Below, piece after piece: positions 6,977-13,898 of a DNA stretch of 20,524 nt (position 1 is the first letter of the stretch; every line of letters begins with the position of its first letter). Location of the stretch: contig DAIDTZ010000063.1 of assembly GCA_027456925.1 (NCBI GenBank), positions 1 through 20,524 on the forward strand, given 5' to 3'. Source of the DNA: Nitrospirota bacterium (GTDB taxonomy: Bacteria; Nitrospirota; UBA9217). Below the pieces are notes generated by a model that was given only the letters and a program-made list of their open reading frames with translations, was not told the origin of the DNA and did not search any database. The translations under genes and the position numbers were made by a program.

Positions 6977-7924
6977 TTAGTCTTTATTGCCGATCTTCTG
7001 CAGCGCTACGGCCGCAGCCCCGATCATCCCGGCATCGTCACCCAAACGGGACGGGACTATCTCCGTTCGTTCAGCTGGGACTTCGAACGCCCGCTTTCTG
7101 ATTTCTGCCTTTGTCGCGCCGATAAACAGCGGCCACCCGTCCTTCACGCCGCCTCCGATCACAACCAACTCGGGATTAAATATGTTGATCAGGTTCGCAA
7201 TGCCGACCCCAAGCATGCGTCCCATGTCCTGCATCACCCGAATCGCCAGTTCATTGCCCTCCCGGGCAGCCTGATAGACTTGGACCGACGTGATCTCGGC
7301 CGCGCCGTTTATGGGCGCTCCCCCGGCCTCCTGGTAACTCTGCACGATACCCCGGGCCGACGCGTACATTTCAAGACAACCGGTATTCCCGCACCCGCAG
7401 AGCCTGCCGTCGGGAAGGATCGTCATGTGGCCGATTTCTCCTGCCATGCCGTCGGCTCCATGCCATATTTGCTTATTGAGTATGATACCCCCGCCGACAC
7501 CGGTACCGAGCGTCAGCAGGATCATGCTGCCAATGCCGCTCCCTGCCCCGCGCCACTGTTCTCCCAAAGCGGCCGCATTCGCATCGTTCTCTATTGTAAC
7601 GGGAAGCTTGAGCGCTTTTTCCAGTTCATCCTTGAGCGGAAGGTTGTTCCAGTCAGGAAAATTGGGGGACTTCACAACCACGCCCCGGTCCGCCTGGATG
7701 ACGCCGGGAGCTCCCACGCCAACGGCAACAACAGAAAACCCCCGCTGAGCAGCGATCTCCAGCTGTCGCTCGATGTTTTGCGTCAAACGCTGGACGACTT
7801 TTTTCCAGCCATCCGAAGCATACGTTGCTTCCTTGCGCTTATCGAGAATATCGCCCTCGAAGCTCAAAAGCCCTGTCCTTAAATTCGTACCACCGAGGTC
7901 TACGCCTATGACTACGCGGCCCAC
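6977..7924 (-). CDS. ROK-family sugar kinase, probably glucokinase
   Basis: 315-aa ROK protein, most likely phosphorylating glucose with ATP; N-acetylmannosamine or another hexose cannot be excluded. The N-terminal ATP site is GVDLGGTNLRTGLL (7-20), and the catalytic Asp lies in IENDANAAALGE (D114). The phosphate region is LTLGTGVGGGII (138-148), and the substrate-binding E-I-G-H is at 163-166. The ROK zinc motif CGCGNTGCLE (176-185) is complete, with Cys 176, 178 and 183. There is no N-terminal helix-turn-helix, so it is an enzyme rather than a ROK repressor. The start is GTG at 7924 with GGAGGT 4-5 bases upstream. It is transcribed from the promoter at 7974-8002 and is followed 109 bases later by lepA, so the two may share a transcript. 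Confidence 0.9.
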   Translation of the reverse strand: MGRVVIGVDLGGTNLRTGLLSFEGDILDKRKEATYASDGWKKVVQRLTQNIERQLEIAAQRGFSVVAVGVGAPGVIQADRGVVVKSPNFPDWNNLPLKDELEKALKLPVTIENDANAAALGEQWRGAGSGIGSMILLTLGTGVGGGIILNKQIWHGADGMAGEIGHMTILPDGRLCGCGNTGCLEMYASARGIVQSYQEAGGAPINGAAEITSVQVYQAAREGNELAIRVMQDMGRMLGVGIANLINIFNPELVVIGGGVKDGWPLFIGATKAEIRKRAFEVPAERTEIVPSRLGDDAGMIGAAAVALQKIGNKD

Positions 7925-7973
7925 CCTAACCTCCGCAACAGCCCATAAGTACAGGATATTCTAAAAGATTGTA

Positions 7974-8002
7974 ATATTAACATACTGATGGGGAAATGTA
8001 AA
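7974..8002 (-). promoter_or_regulatory. Sigma70-type promoter upstream of the ROK kinase
   Basis: On the minus strand, -35 TTTACA (7997-8002), a 17-base spacer and -10 TAATAT (7974-7979), in an AT-rich gap between the DUF2752 gene and the ROK kinase. Transcription would start near 7967, about 43 bases before the GTG start. It could drive the ROK-lepA-lepB run. Confidence 0.7.
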
Positions 8003-8042
8003 TAATATTATTGGCTTGGAAGGCCAGGAGAGAAAGTTTTGA

Positions 8043-8450
8043 TCACAAGGTATGGATAAGATAGACCCACTGCGCGAATAAAAGAATGGCGAGAGCCGCC
8101 CGAACCATGTTTGTTTCTCGATCGGTGAAGAGGAAATTGACTCTCGGCAGATCGCACGCCAAGGTCGCGACACTATAGAGAAAATACAGGATTGCAGCCA
8201 TAAAGCCGAGAGTGGTCAGCGGATTCATAGCAAGAGCAGCTGCTATCTCGCCTTGCGACAAATACAATGCCGCCAGCGTGGCTCCGCAAGTGGGGCATGG
8301 GATGCCGGTAAGTCCTTTGAAGGTGCAGGCAGGAACAATCGACAGGATCGGCAATAACCTGGCGGCGCAGAGGGTAAGGAGGGCAATCACCCCATAGATG
8401 ACGCCGAACTCTATCTGGCCGGCTGATCTCTTCTTGAAAAAGACTCGCAT
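8043..8450 (-). CDS. DUF2752 membrane protein
   Basis: 135-aa membrane protein of the DUF2752 family. The signature is PCPTCGATLAALYLSQGEI (51-69), a CPxCG motif (C52, C55) followed by a helix, with AAALAMNPL after it. Hydrophobic segments are at about 14-40, 76-98 and 115-134. The family's function is not established; the paired cysteines could bind metal or act in redox chemistry, which is inference. It starts at the ATG at 8450, 7 bases after the stop of the Yip1-like gene and without a good ribosome site, so it is probably translated by coupling within a two-gene unit. Confidence 0.82.
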   Translation of the reverse strand: MRVFFKKRSAGQIEFGVIYGVIALLTLCAARLLPILSIVPACTFKGLTGIPCPTCGATLAALYLSQGEIAAALAMNPLTTLGFMAAILYFLYSVATLACDLPRVNFLFTDRETNMVRAALAILLFAQWVYLIHTL

Positions 8451-8457
8451 GGGAACG

Positions 8458-9216
8458 CTACTGGAAAAAATGCATCATGCTGCCGAACGATGCTGCCACC
8501 GCGCCCATGAACAGGGCAAGTGCCGCCAGGAGAAGCCCGCAGCAGAAGAGAAACGGGAAAAGAACGGCAAAGGCGGCCCTCCCCCCCGTTGTTTCATGAG
8601 CTTCCTTGAGACCGATGACAGCGATCGTCACCACCCACAGTGCCGAGATCGGCATTCCGCAGAACGGGACAATGAGGAACACAAATGGCGACACGCCGTA
8701 GCATACAACGCGAAAGGTGGCTTCAAATCCAGCCCGGGCCCCGCGGACCCAGAGCAGAAAGAGATGGAGCAGCCCCGCAATCGCAAAAAGCCAGAAGATC
8801 AACATAAACGGCGTTACCAAGGCTGCAAAAGGGGAACGGAACCCGTGGACCAGACTGCGGCCCGCAGCTGTTTTCATCTCCGGTTCCAGGAAGTCCGGCA
8901 TGGAGCTGTACAGAAGAACATCCCAGAAATAATGCGCCATGATGCCGACCATGCCGACAATCAGTGAATACAGCAAGGGATCAGTCAAACCGCCCGAAAC
9001 CGGCATCTTCCGGAAGAACGCGGTGGGAGTAAACAGCGCGTCTTTCATCGTTTTAAACAACCCGGCAAAAAAACCGACCTCTTCCCGGTTTTCCCAGTGA
9101 GTTTTTTCCCTTGGTGACGCGACCAAAGATGGACCCGGCTCAACAAGACGCGATCCGCAGTGCTGACAGAAGGACTGGCCTTCCGTAATTTCCTTACCAC
9201 AGTGCGGACAAAACAT
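8458..9216 (-). CDS. Zinc-ribbon and Yip1-like membrane protein
   Basis: 252 aa. The N-terminus is a zinc ribbon, with CPHCG (C3, C6) and CQHCG (C17, C20). A polar linker follows, then a Yip1-type membrane domain from about 50. It opens with FKTMKDALFTPTAFFRKM, typical of the start of Yip1 domains in bacteria, followed by about five hydrophobic helices (near 82-103, 133-155, 169-190, 193-208, 218-245). Bacterial Yip1 proteins have no agreed function. The ATG at 9216 has GAGGAGG 6 bases upstream and its own promoter at 9336-9364. The DUF2752 gene follows directly, and both products are small membrane proteins with Cys-pair motifs, so they may act together. Confidence 0.85.
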   Translation of the reverse strand: MFCPHCGKEITEGQSFCQHCGSRLVEPGPSLVASPREKTHWENREEVGFFAGLFKTMKDALFTPTAFFRKMPVSGGLTDPLLYSLIVGMVGIMAHYFWDVLLYSSMPDFLEPEMKTAAGRSLVHGFRSPFAALVTPFMLIFWLFAIAGLLHLFLLWVRGARAGFEATFRVVCYGVSPFVFLIVPFCGMPISALWVVTIAVIGLKEAHETTGGRAAFAVLFPFLFCCGLLLAALALFMGAVAASFGSMMHFFQ

Positions 9217-9335
9217 TATAGCCTCCTCATGATGTTCGTGCGAAGAACCGGGCCATTCCGCCGGAAGGAACGATATTTTTCGACACGATTTCTACTCGAA
9301 AAGCTGAAATAGCATCCCGGGTTCTGAACGACAAA

Positions 9336-9364
9336 ATTCTATACTATCTGCCGGAGCATGTCAA
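9336..9364 (-). promoter_or_regulatory. Sigma70-type promoter for the Yip1-like/DUF2752 unit
   Basis: On the minus strand, a consensus -35 TTGACA (9359-9364), a 17-base spacer and -10 TAGAAT (9336-9341). Transcription would start near 9329 and leave a leader of about 110 bases before the ATG at 9216. I see no obvious riboswitch fold in that leader. Confidence 0.75.
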
Positions 9365-9376
9365 TGGCAGCGGGAT

Positions 9377-9402
9377 TTGGCTGAAAAAGAGCTTTTAGCC
9401 AA
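9377..9402 (-). repeat. Inverted repeat downstream of mogA (possible weak terminator)
   Basis: TTGGCT and AGCCAA arms (6 bases) flank an A/T-rich interior whose two sides also pair partly (AAAA against TTTT) after one mismatch. It lies 44 bases beyond the mogA stop and just upstream of the next promoter, a reasonable place for transcript ending. There is no proper U-run after the stem on the mogA strand, so the terminator role is weak. Confidence 0.35.
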
Positions 9403-9445
9403 GACCGCCAGGAGAAGTGAGCGGCTCACCGGAGTCAAAAACGTT

Positions 9446-9940
9446 TTAGGAATTCCCGCAATCGGCGGGGTCCCCTTTCATTTTCTCTACAGCGTGGATA
9501 AGAGCTGGCAGAATGACGGCAAGATTTTCCCGTACGGCCTTTGGACTGCCGGGAAGGTTCACAATCAGGGTCTGCTTTCTGATGCCGGCAACGGCGCGGG
9601 AGATCAGGGCATGGGGCGTCTTTTTGAAGCTTTCAGCGCGCATGGCCTCCGCCATGCCGGGAAGCATGCGGTCGATTACCGCAAGCGTGGCCTCGGGTGT
9701 CACATCACGGGGGGCCACGCCCGTGCCGCCGGTGGTAAGGATGAGATCGATTGCCCCCGAGTCGGACAGTCTCTTGAGAGACTCAATGATACGATCTTTA
9801 TCGTCCGGCAGGATCTCGTAGTGATCAACGGAAGCGTTGATGGTCCTGATCATTTCACGAATGACCTTGCCGCTTTCATCAACCCGTTCCCCGGCTGCGC
9901 CCTTATCGCTCAGGGTTATTATTGCCGTGCGAATGCTCAT
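9446..9940 (-). CDS. mogA: Molybdopterin adenylyltransferase (MogA/MoaB family)
   Basis: Adenylylates molybdopterin with ATP, preparing it for molybdenum insertion in molybdenum cofactor synthesis. Length is 164 aa. It starts MSIRTAIITLSDKGAAGERVDESG (quoted in part: the SDKGxxGERxDxSG motif at 11-24). The MPT-binding site TTGGTGVAPRDVTPEA is at 69-84, and NLPGSPKAVREN at 128-139. All fit MogA/MoaB. The ATG at 9940 has GGGAAGAG about 6 bases upstream. It follows tldD by 75 bases in the same direction and may be read from the tldD promoter. No other molybdenum cofactor gene lies in the window. MoaB-type naming is equally possible from sequence alone. Confidence 0.9.
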   Translation of the reverse strand: MSIRTAIITLSDKGAAGERVDESGKVIREMIRTINASVDHYEILPDDKDRIIESLKRLSDSGAIDLILTTGGTGVAPRDVTPEATLAVIDRMLPGMAEAMRAESFKKTPHALISRAVAGIRKQTLIVNLPGSPKAVRENLAVILPALIHAVEKMKGDPADCGNS

Positions 9941-10015
9941 AAGCGTCTCTTCCCTTAGTTTGGTTATTTTACCCGTTCATGAGATCCACGGAATAAACCG
10001 GACAAACCCGATACA

Positions 10016-11401
10016 TCATGAAACGACTCCGCCGATCGTTATCTCCGGTATCCGGAGCGTGGGCTGCGCATCACTGACCGGCGACCCCTGCCCGTCTTTC
10101 CCGCAGGTCCCGATGGAGAAACCCAGGTCGGACCCGACCTGGTCTATCGACAGAAGCACTTGCGGCCCGTTTCCGGTGAGCGTTGCCCCCCGCACGGGTT
10201 CGCCGATCATGCCGTTCTCGATCAGGTAACCTTCGCTCACCTCAAACACAAAATCCCCGTTCACCGTATTCACCTGGCCGCCGCCCATTTTTTTGACAAA
10301 AAGCCCCTGCGGCGTTCCTTTGAGAATATCTCCCGGTTCCGCGTTTCCCGGCGCGATCATCGTATTCGTCATCCGCGGTATCGGGCGGTGTTTGTAGGAT
10401 TCACGCCTGCCATTACCCGTTGAACGCGCTCCATCCTTCATGGCCGTCAGCCGGTCATACATGAACGTTTTCAGGATCCCCTTGTCCACCAGCACGGTTT
10501 TTTCAGCGTCAACGCCCTCATCGTCAAAGCGGAAGGAACCTCGTTTGCCCGCGATGGTCGCATCATCCACAACCGTGACGAGCGAAGAGGCAATCCGGTC
10601 CCCGATGCGGTTCGAATACACCGAAAGCCCGGACTGGGCCAGGTCCGCTTCGAGGCCGTGTCCCACTGCTTCGTGGATCATGGTCCCGCCGGCCTCCGAG
10701 GACAGTACGACCGGCATTCTGCCCGCCGGCGCCTTGCGCGCCGTGAGCATCATAACGGCCCGCTTCACCGCAGTCTCGGCCGCCTGGTCCAAAGGCGTAC
10801 GGTCAAACAGCTCCATGCCGCTGTTCCCGCCGACCGGCTCATAACCGGTCTGAACCACGGTGCCGTCCGCCGCGACAACATGGACGAGCGCGGTCAGATA
10901 GTTGCGTTCATCCTCCGCAAGGACGCCGTCTGAGTTCGCAATCAGCACTTGCTGACACTGTTCACGATAGGTCACCAGCGCCTGCCTGATGCGGCGATCG
11001 ATGCTCGTGGCGATTTTATTTGCATTCAAGACAATATCGACTTTCCGGGAGGTTTCCACGTCCCGGGGGTTCGTCAGGACGGAGAAATCCCTTCGAGGTC
11101 TTTTCCGGGCAAGGTCGACAACGGCCCCCCGGGCCCCCTTCGAAGCCGCCTGCCGAACGGCGTCGGCGATTTCGAGAAGTGATTCGGTCGTCAGCTCGTT
11201 GGTATACGCATAGGCCGTGCGCTGCCCGAAGATAAGCCGTACGCCGGCGCCGTGATCAAACCCGGAAACGACTTTCTCGATTTTACTGTCCTCGCAGACA
11301 ATGGAAAAGGGCGAGCTCCGTTCGATGAAGATTTCGGCGAATTCGCCGCCGCTGCTTAATGCTTTTTTGAGGACCGCTGCGTAATCCAGAGCATTGTTCA
11401 T
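10016..11401 (-). CDS. tldD: TldD-type metalloprotease
   Basis: 461-aa TldD/PmbA (peptidase U62) protein. In E. coli, TldD and TldE form a heterodimeric zinc protease that processes peptides such as microcin precursors and degrades CcdA. The zinc-site HExxxH is HEAVGHGLEAD (H243, E244, H248), the feature that separates active TldD from its partner TldE/PmbA. Other family stretches are SSEAGGTMIHEA, IGDRIASSLVTVVDD, GSFRFDDEGV, TGNGRRESYKHRPIPRMTN (361-379) and the C-terminal IGTCGKDGQ with a conserved Cys. The ATG at 11401 has GGAGGAG about 8 bases upstream, and the promoter is at 11464-11492. No tldE/pmbA partner is in the window. Confidence 0.93.
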   Translation of the reverse strand: MNNALDYAAVLKKALSSGGEFAEIFIERSSPFSIVCEDSKIEKVVSGFDHGAGVRLIFGQRTAYAYTNELTTESLLEIADAVRQAASKGARGAVVDLARKRPRRDFSVLTNPRDVETSRKVDIVLNANKIATSIDRRIRQALVTYREQCQQVLIANSDGVLAEDERNYLTALVHVVAADGTVVQTGYEPVGGNSGMELFDRTPLDQAAETAVKRAVMMLTARKAPAGRMPVVLSSEAGGTMIHEAVGHGLEADLAQSGLSVYSNRIGDRIASSLVTVVDDATIAGKRGSFRFDDEGVDAEKTVLVDKGILKTFMYDRLTAMKDGARSTGNGRRESYKHRPIPRMTNTMIAPGNAEPGDILKGTPQGLFVKKMGGGQVNTVNGDFVFEVSEGYLIENGMIGEPVRGATLTGNGPQVLLSIDQVGSDLGFSIGTCGKDGQGSPVSDAQPTLRIPEITIGGVVS

Positions 11402-11463
11402 GATGCACTCTCCTCCGACCGCCGCACGACCGTTTCCGGACGCGACTCATTTCGTGCACGGCT

Positions 11464-11492
11464 ATGATACATCGAGTATGAACTATTTTCAA
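11464..11492 (-). promoter_or_regulatory. Sigma70-type promoter for tldD
   Basis: On the minus strand, -35 TTGAAA (11487-11492), a 17-base spacer and -10 TATCAT (11464-11469). The predicted start near 11457 leaves about 55 bases of leader. It forms a divergent pair with the promoter at 11592-11620, about 100 bases apart, so the two units could share control. Confidence 0.6.
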
Positions 11493-11591
11493 CTTCAATG
11501 TGTGATCTCGGCAATGTGAAAATTTTGTCCCGCATTTTGATTTCCCACGGGCATTCTCAGAAATAATCCTCGTTGGCGATAATCTTTCGGC

Positions 11592-11620
11592 TTGACAAAT
11601 TCGCGAAATACAGCTATCTT
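11592..11620 (+). promoter_or_regulatory. Sigma70-type promoter heading the signalling cluster
   Basis: A perfect -35 TTGACA (11592-11597), a 17-base spacer and -10 TATCTT (11615-11620). Transcription would start near 11627, about 30 bases before the ATG at 11658. It is the only good promoter before the six plus-strand genes that follow. Confidence 0.75.
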
Positions 11621-11657
11621 TTGTTAGCAAGTCATTAAATGGTTGACACCAAATTCT

Positions 11658-12029
11658 ATGGAACCCAAAAAAATCCTCATAGCCGATGATAACGAAAACA
11701 TCCGGGAAGCGCTCACCTATTTACTCGAAGATGAGGGTTACAAACTCTGGATGGCCAAAGACGGGGCCGAAGCTCTTAAGGAAGTCAGAAATGTCCGGCC
11801 GGACATTTTGTTCCTTGACATCATGATGCCGGAAATGAACGGTTATGATGTATGCCGCATCATTAAAAACGATCCTGAACTCAGCAAAACCTACATAATC
11901 ATGCTGACCGCCAAAGGACAGGTGGCGGAGCAGGAGCGGGGCAAGGAAGTCGGTGCGGACGAATACATCGTGAAACCGTTCAGCCCCATGGAGATACTTT
12001 CCAAAATAAAAAAGCTCCTGCCTGCATAA
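11658..12029 (+). CDS. Stand-alone response regulator receiver (CheY-like)
   Basis: About 123 aa forming a single receiver domain with no output domain. Counting from the ATG at 11658: acidic pair DD at 10-11 (IADDNENIREAL), phospho-acceptor D54 in FLDIMMPEMNGYDV, switch Thr T84 in MLTAKG, and conserved K106 in YIVKPFSP. The phosphorylation machinery is therefore complete. Such proteins relay phosphate or act by binding a partner. The start is uncertain: the frame also opens at TTG 11643, but neither start has a clear ribosome site. I prefer ATG 11658 because MEPKKILIADD is a typical receiver beginning. It is first in the signalling cluster, 7 bases before the TPR gene, and its likely phosphate donors are the two kinases further downstream. 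Confidence 0.92.
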   Translation: MEPKKILIADDNENIREALTYLLEDEGYKLWMAKDGAEALKEVRNVRPDILFLDIMMPEMNGYDVCRIIKNDPELSKTYIIMLTAKGQVAEQERGKEVGADEYIVKPFSPMEILSKIKKLLPA

Positions 12030-12036
12030 AAACAGT

Positions 12037-12708
12037 ATGTCGACCTTGATAAAAAGGCGGACCGCGGAAGAGCTTTATAATGCCGGATACACTCTCTTCC
12101 AGGAGCATCGCTTTGAGCAAGCGCTCGTTAAATTGCGCCAAGCGGAAGAAATGTTCCGCACTCTGGATGCACCCGGACACGCCTTCAGTCATCCCCTTCC
12201 CAACGGCGTAACCGGGCTCGCCAACACCCTTGCCCTGATGGGACGCTGCTACTACGAACTAGGCGACACGGTCACGGCGTGCACCTATTACGAAACCAGT
12301 CTTATCAACGCCAAATTCGAGCAAGCACGGCCGTTCCGGCAATTCTTCAAGACACTCCGGGAAGACATGCTCCTCTGCTATGACCGCGAGGCGGGGAAAA
12401 TAGACAAGACAACCTTGAAGAACATCCTGTCGCTGGAGTTCGACACCGATACCTCCTGCCGTTTCCCCTTTTCCTTGACCGGTGCGGCATTTACCGTGGC
12501 CCGTCTGTACGAACTCGCCCCGGACCGCTATCCGCAGTTCAGCGAATTCTTCATTCGAATGCAGCAACAAGACAGGCAGATCCGGCGCACCAACAAACAG
12601 TCCGACGAGTCCCGCATGAAGATGGCAAGTATCTACATCTGGGTGCTGCTCGGCACGCTCTGGATCATCTACAGTATAATCGTGGTCAAAACAATGCTCA
12701 TCATGTGA
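12037..12708 (+). CDS. TPR-like protein with C-terminal membrane anchor
   Basis: 223-aa protein I cannot assign to a named family. Two stretches fit tetratricopeptide repeats: about 10-40 (AEELYNAGYTLFQEHRFEQA then LVKLRQAEEMF) and about 61-93 (LANTLALMGRCYYELGDTVT then ACTYYETSLINAK). The middle is helical and polar. The C-terminus is one strongly hydrophobic helix (about 197-219) ending a few residues from the stop, with no signal peptide, as expected for a tail-anchored protein with its repeats in the cytoplasm. TPRs bind partner proteins, so a membrane scaffold for the neighbouring receiver or kinase is a fair guess, but it is only inference from position. It lies 7 bases after the receiver gene and 12 bases before the methyltransferase gene, clearly one operon. 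Confidence 0.85.
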   Translation: MSTLIKRRTAEELYNAGYTLFQEHRFEQALVKLRQAEEMFRTLDAPGHAFSHPLPNGVTGLANTLALMGRCYYELGDTVTACTYYETSLINAKFEQARPFRQFFKTLREDMLLCYDREAGKIDKTTLKNILSLEFDTDTSCRFPFSLTGAAFTVARLYELAPDRYPQFSEFFIRMQQQDRQIRRTNKQSDESRMKMASIYIWVLLGTLWIIYSIIVVKTMLIM

Positions 12709-12720
12709 CCGGAGGTGTTG

Positions 12721-13884
12721 ATGGACGCACAGGAAGTCAAAAAATGCGCGGCTGAGCTCTTGGCAACCCTGACCCAGGCCAGCGCCGCACTCACCACCAT
12801 CCAGGGGATCGAAGTAGGTTTCTTCGACCGCATCCCCGTGGACCGGACCATTACCGCGGAGGAGCTTTCCGGCCAGATGAGCTATGACATTACCCGCGTT
12901 GAACGATGGCTCCAATTTTCCGAAAAGATGGGCACCGTCAGCAAATCGGGCAAGGGTTACATGCTCACCCTGAAGGGCGCCTTGCTCCGTCAGGACACCC
13001 CGGCCCCCGATCTCCTCGGCCTCTATCATATGGTCAGCTACTTTACCAAGGCGGTCCAGCATTCAAAAGACGCCTATCGAAAAGGCGTAGGGCTCGACAG
13101 CATTACGGAACTCAAGATCGGCCGGGACTATATCCCCCGGGTCGCCTCACAACTGTCGCGGGCTTCCGCCGCTTGTTTTAAAAGATCGGGCGGCTCTTCC
13201 GGCCATACCATCCTTGATCTGGGCTGCGGCGACGGTTCCGTGCTCAGGGAAACCGTCAAGACCTGTCCCGGCGTGAGCGCCACCGGCATCGACCTCAGCG
13301 CCCAAACGCTCGATCTGGCCAGAAATAAGAACACCGAGCTGGGGCTCCAGGACCAGATAGAACTCAGGGAAGGGGACGTGACGGACCTGTCCGGGATCAA
13401 GGACGGGGCTTTCGACTGGGTTTACTCCGTCAACGTCCTGCCATACCTTCCGCTGCATAAACGCGATCTGTTCCTGCGGGAAATGGTCCGCATTTCCCGA
13501 TACGGCGTCTTCTTTAACCAGGTCATTAAAAACAACATTGCCACCCTTTCCGTCGAGGTCATGCTTTCGACCCTGTTTTCCGAGTTCAGCGGCTTTTTTA
13601 CCGAAAACGAAGCAGAAGCTTTCATCCGGAAGGTAAAAGTGAAGGACTATACGTTCCTGCCGATCATTCAAGGAGAATCAAGAATGGTCGTCATGCTGAC
13701 CTCCCGGAACGACGTACCGGTCAGTAGATTCCCCGGTTTGAAAGATGCAGACCGGAACAAACTTGCGGCGGCAAACATCCTGACCGCCAAGGACGTTCTT
13801 GTTGCCATCCCCTCGGCAATCGAGAAACTCGGGCTTGACCCGGAGGCCGTTCGCACCTCGGCCATCAAACTGTTGTTCCCGTAA
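12721..13884 (+). CDS. SAM-dependent methyltransferase with N-terminal winged-helix-like domain
   Basis: 387 aa. Residues about 1-90 look like the dimerisation winged-helix of O-methyltransferase-type proteins (IEVGFFDRIPVDRTITAEEL, then RVERWLQFSEKMGTVSKSGKG). The class I catalytic domain follows: motif I TILDLGCGDGSVL (163-175), the ribose-binding acidic residue in ATGIDLSAQTLDLA (187-200), LREGDVTDL, then FDWVYSVNVLPYLP. The C-terminal 50 residues (KLAAANILTAKDVLVAIPSA onward) form a small helical unit with no match I know. The substrate cannot be told: a small molecule, quinone-like compound or protein are all possible. I chose the ATG at 12721, which has GGAGG 5 bases upstream; GTG 12715 and TTG 12718 just before it would fall on or beside that site. 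It sits 12 bases after the TPR gene and 14 bases before the kinase gene, an unusual place for a methyltransferase. Confidence 0.85.
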   Translation: MDAQEVKKCAAELLATLTQASAALTTIQGIEVGFFDRIPVDRTITAEELSGQMSYDITRVERWLQFSEKMGTVSKSGKGYMLTLKGALLRQDTPAPDLLGLYHMVSYFTKAVQHSKDAYRKGVGLDSITELKIGRDYIPRVASQLSRASAACFKRSGGSSGHTILDLGCGDGSVLRETVKTCPGVSATGIDLSAQTLDLARNKNTELGLQDQIELREGDVTDLSGIKDGAFDWVYSVNVLPYLPLHKRDLFLREMVRISRYGVFFNQVIKNNIATLSVEVMLSTLFSEFSGFFTENEAEAFIRKVKVKDYTFLPIIQGESRMVVMLTSRNDVPVSRFPGLKDADRNKLAAANILTAKDVLVAIPSAIEKLGLDPEAVRTSAIKLLFP

Positions 13885-13898
13885 CCATCTCTCATGTT

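Noticed and set aside
12259..13062. 267-residue minus-strand open frame
   Set aside because: Lies opposite the TPR and methyltransferase genes, is His/Gly/Glu-rich in the manner of shadows, and has no supporting signal.
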